Origin: VRUE01 sp963822295
GTDB taxonomy: Bacteria; Actinomycetota; Thermoleophilia; Solirubrobacterales; 70-9
NCBI GenBank assembly: GCA_963822295.1
Contig: CAWGHD010000002.1
Coordinates: forward strand, 2,108,001-2,172,000
Reading direction: 5' to 3'
Length of the DNA stretch: 64,000 nt
Shown piece by piece: positions 35,324-43,805 of the stretch; position 1 is the stretch's first letter; each line of letters opens with the position of its first letter. The translations under genes were made by a program, and so were the position numbers. The notes beneath the pieces were generated by a model. The model ran no database searches. It had not been told where the DNA came from and saw only the letters and a program-made list of their open reading frames with translations.

Positions 35324-35337
35324 CAACCACGCGGTTG
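35324..35337. promoter_or_regulatory. Candidate HxlR operator
   Basis: CAACCACGCGGTTG, a 14-bp palindrome with one mismatched pair, is centred in the 113-bp gap between the MFS exporter and the HxlR regulator. It overlaps a TTGCAA that could be a -35 for the regulator gene, fitting autorepression and repression of the exporter. Confidence 0.45.
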
Positions 35338-35370
35338 CAAAAGACCACCATGTGCTAATGTCCCAACCCC

Positions 35371-36057
35371 ATGGCAAGTAAGCGCTCCTATGGCGATGCA
35401 TGCCGTTTCGCCCACGCGCTCGACGTCGTCGGAGAGCGATGGGCACTGCTCGTGGTCCGCGAGCTGCTGCTCGGGCCGAAGCGCTTCACCGACCTGCGCC
35501 AGGGGCTGCCGAGGGCCAGCTCCAACATCCTCTCCGAGCGCCTGCGCGACCTCGAGGCGGGCGGCGTAGTGCGCCACCGCCGGCTGCCGCCGCCGGCTGC
35601 GACCTCGGTCTACGAGCTGACCGAGTGGGGCCGGGAGCTGGAGCCGATCGTCACCCGCCTTGGAACCTGGGGCGCCCGCTCCCCCTTTCCGCCGGAGCAG
35701 ATGGTGATCGGGCCGGACTCGATAGTCCTCGCATTCCGCTCGCTGTTCGACCCCGAGGCCGCCGGCGACCTCACCGCCACCTACGAGCTGCGCCTCGGCG
35801 AGTCCGACGTCTTCCGCGTCGAGGTCTCCGGCGGCGAGGTCAAGCTCGGTCGCGGCGCGGCGGAGGGCCCCGACGGGGCGATCGCGACCGACCCCGGCAC
35901 CCTCGCCGCCCTGCTCACCGGACAGCTCGCCCTCGACGCCGCGATCGCCTCCGGCGCGGCGACGATCGAGGGCCCCCGCCGCGCCGTCAACCGCTTCCTC
36001 CGCCTCTTCCCGATGCCGGATCCATGCAAGTGCGACAAGGCCCTCGCCGTCGCATGA
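35371..36057 (+). CDS. HxlR-family regulator with C-terminal SCP2-like domain
   Basis: 228 residues. The first 100 form the HxlR winged helix (CRFAHALDVVGERWALLVVRELLLGPKRFTDLRQGL, SSNILSERLRDLEAGGVVRHRR, YELTEWG). Residues about 125-215 resemble the sterol-carrier-type domain seen behind some HxlR regulators (GEVKLGRGAAEGPDGAIATDPGTLAALLTGQ), probably binding a hydrophobic ligand. Two Cys (PDPCKCDK) lie near the C-terminus. Divergent from the MFS exporter. Confidence 0.85.
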   Translation: MASKRSYGDACRFAHALDVVGERWALLVVRELLLGPKRFTDLRQGLPRASSNILSERLRDLEAGGVVRHRRLPPPAATSVYELTEWGRELEPIVTRLGTWGARSPFPPEQMVIGPDSIVLAFRSLFDPEAAGDLTATYELRLGESDVFRVEVSGGEVKLGRGAAEGPDGAIATDPGTLAALLTGQLALDAAIASGAATIEGPRRAVNRFLRLFPMPDPCKCDKALAVA

Positions 36058-36064
36058 CAGGCCC

Positions 36065-36106
36065 AGTGGCGAGTTAGTGGGGCTGTAGCCCCGGTAACTC
36101 GCCACT
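36065..36106. terminator. Nested-hairpin terminator / palindromic element 1
   Basis: Twelve-base perfect arms AGTGGCGAGTTA and TAACTCGCCACT enclose a second perfect stem GGGGCT/AGCCCC. It sits between the convergent HxlR and dnaE2 genes and could stop both. Its arms share AGTGGCGA with the element inside dnaE2 at 36199-36248. Confidence 0.6.
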
Positions 36107-36111
36107 CGGTC

Positions 36112-39100
36112 TCACCGGGCCCGGCGGCCCCAGCTGTGTCCGGCGGGGGTGACGGCACGCAGCTCGGCCACGGCGCGGGCGCGCCGAAGCCTCCCTCCAT
36201 CGAGTGGCGACTTACCGCCCCCATGAGGGCGGTTTCTCGCCACTCGATCGGCTGGGGTGCGCTCTAGCTCGCGGACCTCGGTGACGAGGATGTTGATGGT
36301 GTTTTCGCGGTGCTCGAGGCGGCCGCGGGCGTGGAGGAGGGGGGCGGCGCGGACCTCGGCGCGGTGGCGCTCGTAGACCGGCGGCGGCACGATCAGGTTG
36401 ACGGTTCCGCGCTCGTCTTCGAGCAGCATGAAGACGATCCCCTTGGCGGTCTCGGGGCGCTGGCGGGCCACCACCATCCCGGCGACCTCGACCGCGCTGC
36501 CGTCGTCGGCCCTCGCCAGGTCGGTGCTGCGCAGCACCTCCGGGCCCAGCCCCTCGCGCATCATCGCCATCGGGTGCTCGCCGAGCGCCATCCCGGTCGA
36601 GCGGTAGTCGGCGATCGTCTCCTCCCAGTCCCCCATCGGCTCCAGCTCCGGCGGCGCCGGCGGCTCCAGCGGCAGCGCCAGCTGCGTGTCCTCGGCGGCG
36701 GGTCGCGCGTTGGGCGCGATCCCGACCTGCCACAGGGCCTCGCGGCGGCCGGCCGGCGCGCCGCTCGGGATCTCGTCGAGCGCCCCGGCCCAGGCCAGCC
36801 GTTCGAGGCCGGCGCGGCCGGCGCCGGAGCGCGAGGCGAGGTCGGCGATCCCGGTGTAGGGGCCGCCGCGCTCGCGGGCGGCGGCGAGGCTCTCCATCTC
36901 CTCCTCGCGCACGCCCTTGACGTAGCCGAGCCCGATCCGCACGACCAGCCCGCCGCGCTCGCGCTCGACGCGGCAGAGGACGTGGCTGCGGTTGGCGTCC
37001 GGCCCCGCGATCCGGACCCCGCGCCGCTGCGCCTCGTGGACGAGGGCGTCGGGCGGGTAGAAGCCCATCGGCTGCTCGTTCAGCAGCGAGCAGAGGAACT
37101 CCGGGGCGTGGTGGATCCGCAACCAGGCCGACTGGTAGGCGAGCAGGCCGAAGGCGGCCGAGTGCGCCTTCGGGAAGCCGAAGCCGGAGAAGCCCTCGAT
37201 CTGCGCCCAGACCCGTTCCGCGGTCGCCGCCCCCACCCCCCGCTCGCGGGCGCCGTCGACGAAGCGGTCGTGGTGCTTGCGCAGCTCCGCCTCGGAGCGC
37301 TTGCGGCTCATCGCCCGCCGCAGCCCCTCCGCCTCGGAGGAGGAGAAGCCGGCGAGCGCCATCGCCACTTCGATCACCTGCTCCTGGAAGACGATCGTTC
37401 CGAGCGTCTCCTCGAGCACCGGCGCCAACAGGGGGTGGTCGTAGGGGATCTCGTAGCCGGGGTCCTCGCGCAGCAGCTTGCGGCGTTCGATGTAGGGGTG
37501 GATCGCGCCGCCCTGGATCGGGCCAGGGCGAACCAGGGCCACCTGGACGGTGAGGTCGTCGATGTCCCTGGGCAGGGTGCGCGGCAGCATCTGCATCTGG
37601 GCGCGGCTCTCGATCTGGAAGACGCCGGTCGTCTCCGCCCGCTGGATCGATTCGTAGGTCTCGGGGTCGTCGAGCGGGATCCGGGAGAGGTCGAGCGGCG
37701 CCGCGCGGGTGCGGCCGACTTCGTCGACGCAGCGCTCGACCGCGGAGAGCATCCCGAGGCCGAGCAGGTCGATCTTGAGGAAGCCGGCGTCGGCGCAGGA
37801 GTCCTTGTCCCACTGGACGATCTGGCGCCCCGCCATCGCCGCCGGGACGACCGGGCAGACGTCGATCAGCGGCCGCGTGGAGATCACCATCCCGCCCGGG
37901 TGCTGGGAGGAGTGGCGGGGCAGGCCGAATGCCTCGCCGCAGAGCCCGACCAGGGTCTGCCAGCCCTGCGAGGCGGCGCGGCGCGCGCCGATCGCGGTGG
38001 CCACGTCGCGCTCGATCTCGACCGTGCGCTCGTGGAAGCCGAGGATCTTCGCCACCCGCTCGATCTCCTCGGCCGGCAGCGCCAGCGCCTTGCCGAGATC
38101 GCGGACCGCGCCGCGCGGGCGGTAGGTCGGGAAGGCGGCGACGAGCGCCGAGTGCTCGGCGCCGTAGCGCTCGTGGACGCGGGGGATCAGCACCTCGCGG
38201 ATGTCGCGCGGGAAGTCGAGGTCGATGTCCGGGACGGAGGCGACTTCGTCGTTGAGGAAGCGGCCGGCGAAGAGGTTCGCCTCGACCGGGTCGACGTGGG
38301 AGAGGCCGGTCAGATAGCAGACGATCGAGCTGACGCTGGAGCCGCGGCCGCGGCCGGGGGGCAGCACCGAGCGCGCCGAGCGCGGGCCGCGGACCTCGAG
38401 CGCCACCTCCCGGGCCAGCTCCAGGAGGTCGCGGTGGAGGAGGAAGAAGCCGGAGAGGCGGAGCTTGCGGATCGTCGCCAGCTCGTCCTCGAGGCGGCCC
38501 TCGGCCTCGCGGCGGTTGCGCCGGTGGGCCGGGTCGCCGTAGCGCTCCCCGAACTTCGCCCGGCAGGCCTCGGCGAGGACCCGGTCGGCATCGGGGTCCT
38601 CCGAGCCGGGGTAGCGATAGCCGAGCTCGGCGGTGAGGTCGAAGCGGAGGCGGTCGGCGAGGCGCGCGGTCTCGGCGACCGCCTCGGGGTGCTCGGCGAA
38701 GCGCGCGGCCATCCCTCGCGGCGAGGCGAGGACCGAGCTCGAGTTGCCCCGCCGCCCCGGCTCGGAGGCCTCCAGCGTCGTCCCCAGGCGTACGGCGACG
38801 AAGGCGTCTTGGAGGTGGGCGCGGCGGCGGTCGTGGGCGTGGACGTTGCCGGTCGCGACGCAGGGCACCCCGAGCCGGCCGGCGAGGGCGGCGAGCCAGC
38901 GGTTGCGCGCCCGGTCGTGGCGCCAATAGGGGCGTTGCAGCTCGACCCTGAGCCCGTCGCGGCCGAAGGCCGCCAGCAGCCTGCGGCCCAGCGCCGCCGC
39001 GGCGGGCGCCTCGCTCCGCTCCCACGCCCCTGCCAGCAGCCCGTCGCGGGCGCAGCCGCTGAGGCAGACCAGCCCCTCGGCATGCGCCTCGACCAGCTCC

Positions 39101-39453
39101 AGCGGTGCCGCGGGCTGCCCCGCGGTGCGCTGAGGCCCCTCACGGGTGTGGGAGTGGGCGGCGGTGAGCAGCCGGCAGAGGTTGCGGTATCCGGCCTGAG
39201 TCTCGACCAGCAGGGTCAGGTGGGCGCCGCCCTCGAGCGTCAGCTCGGCGCCCGTGATCGGCCGGATGCCCAGCCCCCGGCAGGCCTGGGCGAACTCCAT
39301 CGACCCCCAGACCCCGTCGTGATCGGTGAGCGCCAGCGCCGGGTAGCCGAGCTCGGCGGCGGCGGCGGCGAGCTCGGCCGGGGTCGAGGCGCCGTCGAGG
39401 AAGGAGTAGGCGGAGTGGGCGTGGAGCTCCACATATGGAGCGGCGGTGGGCAT
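36112..39453 (-). CDS. dnaE2: Error-prone DNA polymerase III alpha subunit DnaE2
   Basis: 1113 residues, usual for DnaE2. PHP domain at the N-terminus (ELHAHSAYSFLDGAS, ALTDHDGVWG), the polymerase core with GRGSSVSSIVCYLTGLSHVDPV and the catalytic VPDIDLDFPRDIR, helix-hairpin-helix near 860, and an OB fold near 985 (VEVAGMVVARQR, FMLLEDERGTVNLI). It performs translesion synthesis with ImuB and is usually DNA-damage induced. Transcribed with imuB and a small gene behind a LexA-type box. Oddity: a palindrome is embedded in frame near the 3' end, adding residues VARNRPHGGGKSPLDG to the C-terminal tail. Confidence 0.94.
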   Translation of the reverse strand: MPTAAPYVELHAHSAYSFLDGASTPAELAAAAAELGYPALALTDHDGVWGSMEFAQACRGLGIRPITGAELTLEGGAHLTLLVETQAGYRNLCRLLTAAHSHTREGPQRTAGQPAAPLELVEAHAEGLVCLSGCARDGLLAGAWERSEAPAAAALGRRLLAAFGRDGLRVELQRPYWRHDRARNRWLAALAGRLGVPCVATGNVHAHDRRRAHLQDAFVAVRLGTTLEASEPGRRGNSSSVLASPRGMAARFAEHPEAVAETARLADRLRFDLTAELGYRYPGSEDPDADRVLAEACRAKFGERYGDPAHRRNRREAEGRLEDELATIRKLRLSGFFLLHRDLLELAREVALEVRGPRSARSVLPPGRGRGSSVSSIVCYLTGLSHVDPVEANLFAGRFLNDEVASVPDIDLDFPRDIREVLIPRVHERYGAEHSALVAAFPTYRPRGAVRDLGKALALPAEEIERVAKILGFHERTVEIERDVATAIGARRAASQGWQTLVGLCGEAFGLPRHSSQHPGGMVISTRPLIDVCPVVPAAMAGRQIVQWDKDSCADAGFLKIDLLGLGMLSAVERCVDEVGRTRAAPLDLSRIPLDDPETYESIQRAETTGVFQIESRAQMQMLPRTLPRDIDDLTVQVALVRPGPIQGGAIHPYIERRKLLREDPGYEIPYDHPLLAPVLEETLGTIVFQEQVIEVAMALAGFSSSEAEGLRRAMSRKRSEAELRKHHDRFVDGARERGVGAATAERVWAQIEGFSGFGFPKAHSAAFGLLAYQSAWLRIHHAPEFLCSLLNEQPMGFYPPDALVHEAQRRGVRIAGPDANRSHVLCRVERERGGLVVRIGLGYVKGVREEEMESLAAARERGGPYTGIADLASRSGAGRAGLERLAWAGALDEIPSGAPAGRREALWQVGIAPNARPAAEDTQLALPLEPPAPPELEPMGDWEETIADYRSTGMALGEHPMAMMREGLGPEVLRSTDLARADDGSAVEVAGMVVARQRPETAKGIVFMLLEDERGTVNLIVPPPVYERHRAEVRAAPLLHARGRLEHRENTINILVTEVRELERTPADRVARNRPHGGGKSPLDGGRLRRARAVAELRAVTPAGHSWGRRAR
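36199..36248. repeat. Palindromic element 2, in frame inside dnaE2
   Basis: Perfect 12-base arms ATCGAGTGGCGA and TCGCCACTCGAT enclose an inner stem ACCGCCC/GGGCGGT. Same nested design as the element 93 bases away in the intergenic region and the same AGTGGCGA core. The frame of dnaE2 is kept. Confidence 0.6.
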
Positions 39454-39462
39454 CCCGTCGCC

Positions 39463-39711
39463 TCAGGCGCGCTGCCGGTACCAGCGGCCGCTGACGCCGC
39501 TGCGGAAGACGACCTCGTCGCGCCCGTCGGCGAGGGCCAGCTCGAAGTAGCGGCGGCGCAGCGGCCTGGGGGTCCACCAGCGGTCCTCGAGCAGCCACTC
39601 CTCGCGCACCGCCTCGACGGCGACGCCGGCGACCGCGCGCGGGGCGCCGCCGGAGCCGGCCCGCACCTCGACCCGGCGGGGCGCGTAGAGGCGGCGCGAG
39701 CCGGTGCTCAT
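39463..39711 (-). CDS. Small protein of the imuB-dnaE2 cassette
   Basis: 82 residues from ATG 39711 (GGAG five bases upstream); a GTG at 39729 would overlap the imuB stop instead. Sequence RRLYAPRRVEV...VREEWLLEDRWWTPRPLRRRYFELALADGR matches, as I recall, the short DUF6504-type proteins found between imuB and dnaE2 in actinobacteria. It contains no enzymatic motif; the Trp/Arg-rich centre suggests a protein-protein or DNA contact. Cytoplasmic, probably co-expressed in the SOS response. Confidence 0.75.
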   Translation of the reverse strand: MSTGSRRLYAPRRVEVRAGSGGAPRAVAGVAVEAVREEWLLEDRWWTPRPLRRRYFELALADGRDEVVFRSGVSGRWYRQRA

Positions 39712-39725
39712 CGAGGCTCCGCGCC

Positions 39726-40751
39726 TCACGGCCGGTAGGGCGTCAGCACCGCGCGGCGCTCGGGCACGCGCGAGCCCGGCTCCACCGGGAGGACCTTGAG
39801 CAGCGCCCCGGCTCCCTGGGCGGCGCGGACCTCCCGCACCGCGTCGCCGAGGCGCCGGCAGCGGCGCTCGGAGCCGCGCACCGCGAGCTCCATCTGGTCG
39901 CCGGCGGGCGGGCCGAGGGAGAGCGCCCGCAGGCGCAGCGAGACCGCCGGCGCCGGCAGCGACTCGAGCCGCGGGCCGAGGACCCTGCGCAGGACCCGCG
40001 CCGAGGCGGTCGGCCGGCCCAGGCCCTGCTCGGCGCTCCAGCTGCCGCCGTCGCCAAGGCGGGCCGCGAGCCGCAGGGCGAGCACCGTGCGCCCCCGGCG
40101 CTGGGGGGAGGAGAGGAAGCGGTCGACGAGCAGCTCGAGGGCACGGTCGAGGCGGCTGCCGGCGATCCCTTCCGGCAGCTCGATCTCGGCGGCGAGCTCC
40201 TCGTAGGGGCGGCGGACGAACAGCGGCTCCTCTTCGCCGCGAGCGACGTGCAGGGCGCTGAGCCCGGGTGGTCCGAAGCGGTCGGCGACGTGAGCCGGCG
40301 AGAGCGCTGCCAGAGCGCCCACGGTGGTGACGCCGAGCCTCCCCATCGTCTCGGCCAGGTCCCCGGCCTCGCGCTCGCCGAGGCCGAGGCGCGGGGTCAG
40401 AGTCGCGACGGGGAGTGGGGCGAGGAAGTCGCGGAGACGGGCGGGGGGGACGATCTCTCCCGACCTCGCCGCGACGAGGGCGGCGAAGCGGGTCGGCGCC
40501 ACCCCGATCCGGACCGGCAGGTCGGCCGCCGCCCGTGCCGCCTCGACCACCCCCGAGCGCTCGCCGCCGTAGAGGCCGAGCAGCCCGTCGACGGCGAAGA
40601 AGGTCTCACCCGCCCGCTCGCACTCGAGCGCCGCGCCGATCCCCTCGAGCCGGCGCAGCTCGTCCTCCCAGGCGTCCTCCGGGGGGATCCCCAGATCCTC
40701 GGCGGCCGCTCCGAGGACGGCGTTGGGTGTGATGACACAGGCTATCTCCAT
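39726..40751 (-). CDS. imuB: ImuB-like Y-family polymerase homologue
   Basis: 341 residues from ATG 40751 (MEIACVITPN). ImuB is an inactive Y-family member that recruits DnaE2 to the clamp. The finger/thumb part is clear (GVTTVGALAALSPAHVADRFG, then ALHVARGEEEPLFVRRPYEE, the little-finger region, and RAVLTPYRP at the end). It is shorter than usual ImuB proteins (often near 500): the sequence passes from the first strand straight to DAWEDELRRLEGIGAALE, so much of the N-terminal palm is absent. A LexA-type box touches the start codon. No ribosome site, hence probably leaderless. No imuA' gene is nearby. Confidence 0.82.
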   Translation of the reverse strand: MEIACVITPNAVLGAAAEDLGIPPEDAWEDELRRLEGIGAALECERAGETFFAVDGLLGLYGGERSGVVEAARAAADLPVRIGVAPTRFAALVAARSGEIVPPARLRDFLAPLPVATLTPRLGLGEREAGDLAETMGRLGVTTVGALAALSPAHVADRFGPPGLSALHVARGEEEPLFVRRPYEELAAEIELPEGIAGSRLDRALELLVDRFLSSPQRRGRTVLALRLAARLGDGGSWSAEQGLGRPTASARVLRRVLGPRLESLPAPAVSLRLRALSLGPPAGDQMELAVRGSERRCRRLGDAVREVRAAQGAGALLKVLPVEPGSRVPERRAVLTPYRP

Positions 40752-40768
40752 ACGAACGTATGTTCGTA
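40751..40768. promoter_or_regulatory. LexA (SOS) box
   Basis: TACGAAC-GTAT-GTTCGTA: seven-base perfect arms around GTAT, containing GAAC-N4-GTTC as in the Gram-positive/actinobacterial SOS box. Its last base is the first base of the imuB start codon. DNA-damage control of imuB, the small gene and dnaE2 is expected. Confidence 0.85.
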
Positions 40769-40789
40769 CAAGAGGAGGACGGAAGCAAG

Positions 40790-41107
40790 TTAAGCCGCGG
40801 CGCCTCCGGGCTCGTCGAAGCGGTCGAGCAGCCCGAGGATTGCTTTCGTGTTGGCTTGGATCTGCCTCCGCCCTTCTTCCATCTGCCTCCGCCCCTCTTC
40901 CATCTCCGCGATCACCGAGGTGTAGACCTTCTCGTTGCGAAGCAGGATCTCCCGATTGAACTCGCGGGTCTCCTCCCAAGCTCGCAGCGAGTCCTCGCGC
41001 AGTTCGCGGATCACCTCGCGGGTGCTCTCGCTCTCCTTGCGGACGACTTCCTTGAGGGTTTCCCGGCCGAACACGTCGAAACGTATTGTCTCAGGTCTCC
41101 TACGCAC
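40790..41107 (-). CDS. Small coiled-coil protein of unknown function
   Basis: 105 residues, almost wholly charged helix (ETLKEVVRKESESTREVIREL, AEMEEGRRQMEEGRRQIQAN) with an EEGRRQM/EEGRRQI tandem repeat of seven residues, ending DRFDEPGGAAA. No signal peptide, no membrane segment. It lies between the nucleotide-sugar dehydrogenase and the LexA box of imuB, 38 bases ahead of imuB, so it may contribute read-through transcription to the cassette. Family not recognised. Confidence 0.7.
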   Translation of the reverse strand: MRRRPETIRFDVFGRETLKEVVRKESESTREVIRELREDSLRAWEETREFNREILLRNEKVYTSVIAEMEEGRRQMEEGRRQIQANTKAILGLLDRFDEPGGAAA

Positions 41108-41138
41108 ACGTGGCGCGCAGAATGTGCCAATTCACGTG

Positions 41139-42386
41139 CTAAAGCCGGATCAGGTTGTCGGCGTCGATGCCGCGGGTGACGCCGCGGAAGTCGATCGCCA
41201 GCGCGGCGCCGGCGACGATCCGCTCGTAGTCGAACTCGGGGTGCGCGGTGACGATCGCGACGGCGTCGGCGTCGGCGAGCGCCTCGTCGAGGTCGACGGA
41301 GGAGAGCTCCAGCTCCGGCAGCTCGGCCACGTGGGGGTCGTGGTAGGAGACCTCCCCGCCTCGCTCGCGGAGCAGCCTGACGATCTTCAGCGCCGGCGAC
41401 TCGCGGGTGTCGCCGACCCCGGCCTTGTAGCTGACGCCGAGGATCAGGATCCGCGAGCCGCGCACCGGCTTGCCGGCCTCGTTCAGCGCCCGCTCGATCC
41501 GCTCGGCGCAGAAGGCCGGCTGCGCCTGGTTGACCTTGCCCGCCAGCTCGATGAACTCCGGATAGAAGTCGTGCTCGCGGGCCTTGAAGGCGAGGTAGAA
41601 GGGGTCGACCGGAAGGCAGTGGCCGCCCATCCCCGGCCCCGGGTCGAAGCGCATGAAGCCGAACGGCTTGGTCGCGGCGGCGTCGATCACCTCCCAGACG
41701 TCGATGCCGAGCCGGTCGCAGAGCTGCGCCAGCTCGTTGACGAAGGCGATGTTTACCGAGCGGAAGACGTTCTCGAGGAGCTTCGAGAGCTCGGCCGCCT
41801 CGAGGGTGGAGAGGACTACCACGTCGTCGCAGATCAGCTCGTAGAGCTCGCGGGCCCGCTCGGTGCAGGCCTCGCTGAGGCCGCCGAGCAGCTTCGGCGT
41901 GGTGCGCAGGGTGTAGTCGGTGCGGCCGGGGTCGATCCGCTCCGGGGAGAAGGCGAGGTTGAAGTCGGCGCCGGCCGTGAGGCCCGAGCTCTCCAGCGCG
42001 GGCAGCAGCTTCTCCCGCGTCGTGCCCGGGTAGCTGGTCGACTCGAGGACGACGAGCTGGCCGGGCTGCAGGACCTCGGCGAGAGCCTCGCCGGCCGCGT
42101 CCAGGTAGGTGAGGTCGGGCTCGCGCGAGCTGGTCAGCGGAGTCGGCACGCAGATCACGACCGCCTCGCAGCTCTTCAGGTCCTCGTGGCCGGTGGTGGC
42201 GCTCAGCAGCTCCCCGAGCGGCTCGAGGACAGAGTCCGGCACGTCCTCGACGTGGCTGCGCCCCGCATTCAGCGAGTCCACCTTGGCGGGGTCCGCATCG
42301 AGGCCCACCACCTCGTGCCCCGCCTCGGCGAAGGCGACGGCAAGCGGTAGGCCGACGTAGCCGAGCCCGACGACTCCGATCCTCAT
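41139..42386 (-). CDS. UDP-sugar 6-dehydrogenase (UDP-glucose / UDP-ManNAc type)
   Basis: 415 residues. NAD-binding start MRIGVVGLGYVGLPLAVAFAE, central FSPERIDPG, LAAELSKL-type linker (AAELSKLLENVFRSVNIAFVNEL), catalytic Cys in GPGMGGHCLPVDPFYL and the C-terminal ILGVSYKAGVGDTRESPAL. These enzymes oxidise the C6 alcohol of a UDP-sugar to a uronic acid for capsule or wall polymers. Length and GHCLPVDP context resemble WecC more than Ugd, but substrate is not certain. It presumably feeds the polysaccharide genes at 49,000-59,000. Confidence 0.9.
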   Translation of the reverse strand: MRIGVVGLGYVGLPLAVAFAEAGHEVVGLDADPAKVDSLNAGRSHVEDVPDSVLEPLGELLSATTGHEDLKSCEAVVICVPTPLTSSREPDLTYLDAAGEALAEVLQPGQLVVLESTSYPGTTREKLLPALESSGLTAGADFNLAFSPERIDPGRTDYTLRTTPKLLGGLSEACTERARELYELICDDVVVLSTLEAAELSKLLENVFRSVNIAFVNELAQLCDRLGIDVWEVIDAAATKPFGFMRFDPGPGMGGHCLPVDPFYLAFKAREHDFYPEFIELAGKVNQAQPAFCAERIERALNEAGKPVRGSRILILGVSYKAGVGDTRESPALKIVRLLRERGGEVSYHDPHVAELPELELSSVDLDEALADADAVAIVTAHPEFDYERIVAGAALAIDFRGVTRGIDADNLIRL

Positions 42387-42450
42387 GCGCGGCAGTGTAG
42401 GCCGCTCCAGAGGATGGACAGGCCACGGGGGCTTGCCCTACGCTCAGAGG

Positions 42451-43059
42451 GTGGATTCGCGTTCGCAGCGAGAGCGTCTGCGGGAAGCGATGGTCCGCGT
42501 GGCGGCCGCCAAGGGCTACGCCGCGACCACCGTGGACGACGTGGCCGAAGCCGCCGGCGTCTCCAGCGCGGAGTTCCATGCGCTCTACGCCGACAAGGAG
42601 GCCTGCTTCCTCGACGCCTTCGACGCGGTCAGCGCGGTGGTCGTCGGCCACGTCTCCGACGCCTTCGAGGCGGCCGCCGGGTCGCCCTGGCCCGAGCGGG
42701 TGGCGGCGGGGCTGCGGGCGCTGGTCGAGCTGCTCTCCGCCGAGGCGGCCGTCGCCCGCCTGGCGATGATCGAGGTCAGCGCCGCCGGCGACGACGCGCG
42801 CAAGCGATACGGGGCCGTGCTGGCCCGCTTCACCCCGCTGCTGGAGGAGGGCAGGGACTACTCCGACCAGGTCGACCTGCCGCCGGACACCGCCCGCTTC
42901 GCGATCGGCGGCGCGACCGCGCTGGTCTTCGACGAGCTGCGCGCCGGCCGCGGCCCGGAGCTGCCCCGCATCCTTCCCGACCTCGTCTTCGCGGTGCTGA
43001 TGCCCTACCTCGGGCCACAGGCGGCCGAAGAGGAGATGCGGAGGGTTGCGGAGGGCTAG
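42451..43059 (+). CDS. TetR-family regulator
   Basis: 202 residues from GTG 42451. HTH at about 5-50 (RERLREAMVRVAAAKGYAATTVDDVAEAAGVSSAEFHALYADKEACF) and a helical effector domain ending LPDLVFAVLMPYLGP. It is an ordinary single-unit member, related in its effector half to the HTH-less protein at 10,598. Divergent from the dehydrogenase and convergent with the enoyl-CoA hydratase (four-base overlap). Target unknown. Confidence 0.85.
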   Translation: MDSRSQRERLREAMVRVAAAKGYAATTVDDVAEAAGVSSAEFHALYADKEACFLDAFDAVSAVVVGHVSDAFEAAAGSPWPERVAAGLRALVELLSAEAAVARLAMIEVSAAGDDARKRYGAVLARFTPLLEEGRDYSDQVDLPPDTARFAIGGATALVFDELRAGRGPELPRILPDLVFAVLMPYLGPQAAEEEMRRVAEG

Positions 43060-43805
43060 AACTCGCCGTGACGGCCCTCGCCGCCGGCGAAGCGGGCGGC
43101 GCCGCGGGCGGCGACCTCGAGCACCTCGGAGCCGAGCTTCGCCTCCAGCGCCAGGCCCTCGGAGAGCGGCAGCCCGTGGCCCTCGATCGCGGCGCGGCGG
43201 TCGGAGAGCATCGTCTCCTGCGGGAATCCGGCGATCGTCTCCGCCAGCTCGAGTGCCCGCTCCAGGTGCCGGCCCGGCTCGACGACCTCGTTGACGAGGC
43301 CGATCCGGTGCGCCTCCTCGGCGTCCACGGGGCGGCCGGTGAGGATCAGCTCGAGGGCGCGGCCCAACCCGACCACGCGCGGCAGCCGCTGCGTGCCGCC
43401 GTCGACCAGCGGCACCCCCCAGCGGCGCTCGAAGAGGCCGAAGGTGGAGTCGTCGGTGGCGATCCGCAGGTCGCACCAGAGCGCCAGCTCGAACCCGCCC
43501 GCCAGGCACCAGCCCTCGATCGCGGCGATCGCCGGCTTCGAGGGGGTGCGCCGGGTCGGGCCCATCGGCCCGTCCGGATGGGTGACGTCGAGGTTCATCG
43601 CCTTCAGGTCGGCTCCGGCGCAGAAGGCCTCGCCGCCGGCGCCGGTGAGGACGAGGACGCGGGCCCCGTCGTCGCCCTCGAACTCGTCGAAGGCCTCGCG
43701 GAAGAGCTGCGCGGCGGCGGCGTCGACCGCGTTGCGGCGCTCGGGCCGGTCGATCGTCAGAACCGCGGCGGCGCCGACCCGCTCGTAACGCATCTCCCCG
43801 CTCAT
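43056..43805 (-). CDS. Enoyl-CoA hydratase/isomerase family protein
   Basis: 249 residues of the crotonase fold. IDRPERRNAVDAA at the start, the oxyanion loop FCAGADLKAM, a second loop GWCLAGGFELALWCDLRIA, and FGLFERRWGVPLVDGGTQRLPRVVG. The usual second catalytic Glu region reads GVPLVDGGTQRL, where a D replaces the classical hydratase Glu, so isomerase or another crotonase activity is possible. Monocistronic. Confidence 0.87.
   Translation of the reverse strand: MSGEMRYERVGAAAVLTIDRPERRNAVDAAAAQLFREAFDEFEGDDGARVLVLTGAGGEAFCAGADLKAMNLDVTHPDGPMGPTRRTPSKPAIAAIEGWCLAGGFELALWCDLRIATDDSTFGLFERRWGVPLVDGGTQRLPRVVGLGRALELILTGRPVDAEEAHRIGLVNEVVEPGRHLERALELAETIAGFPQETMLSDRRAAIEGHGLPLSEGLALEAKLGSEVLEVAARGAARFAGGEGRHGEF

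Noticed and set aside
36310..39738. 1142-codon plus-strand open frame
   Set aside because: Exact antisense of dnaE2, with Gly/Arg/Ala/Val-biased residues and no domain.
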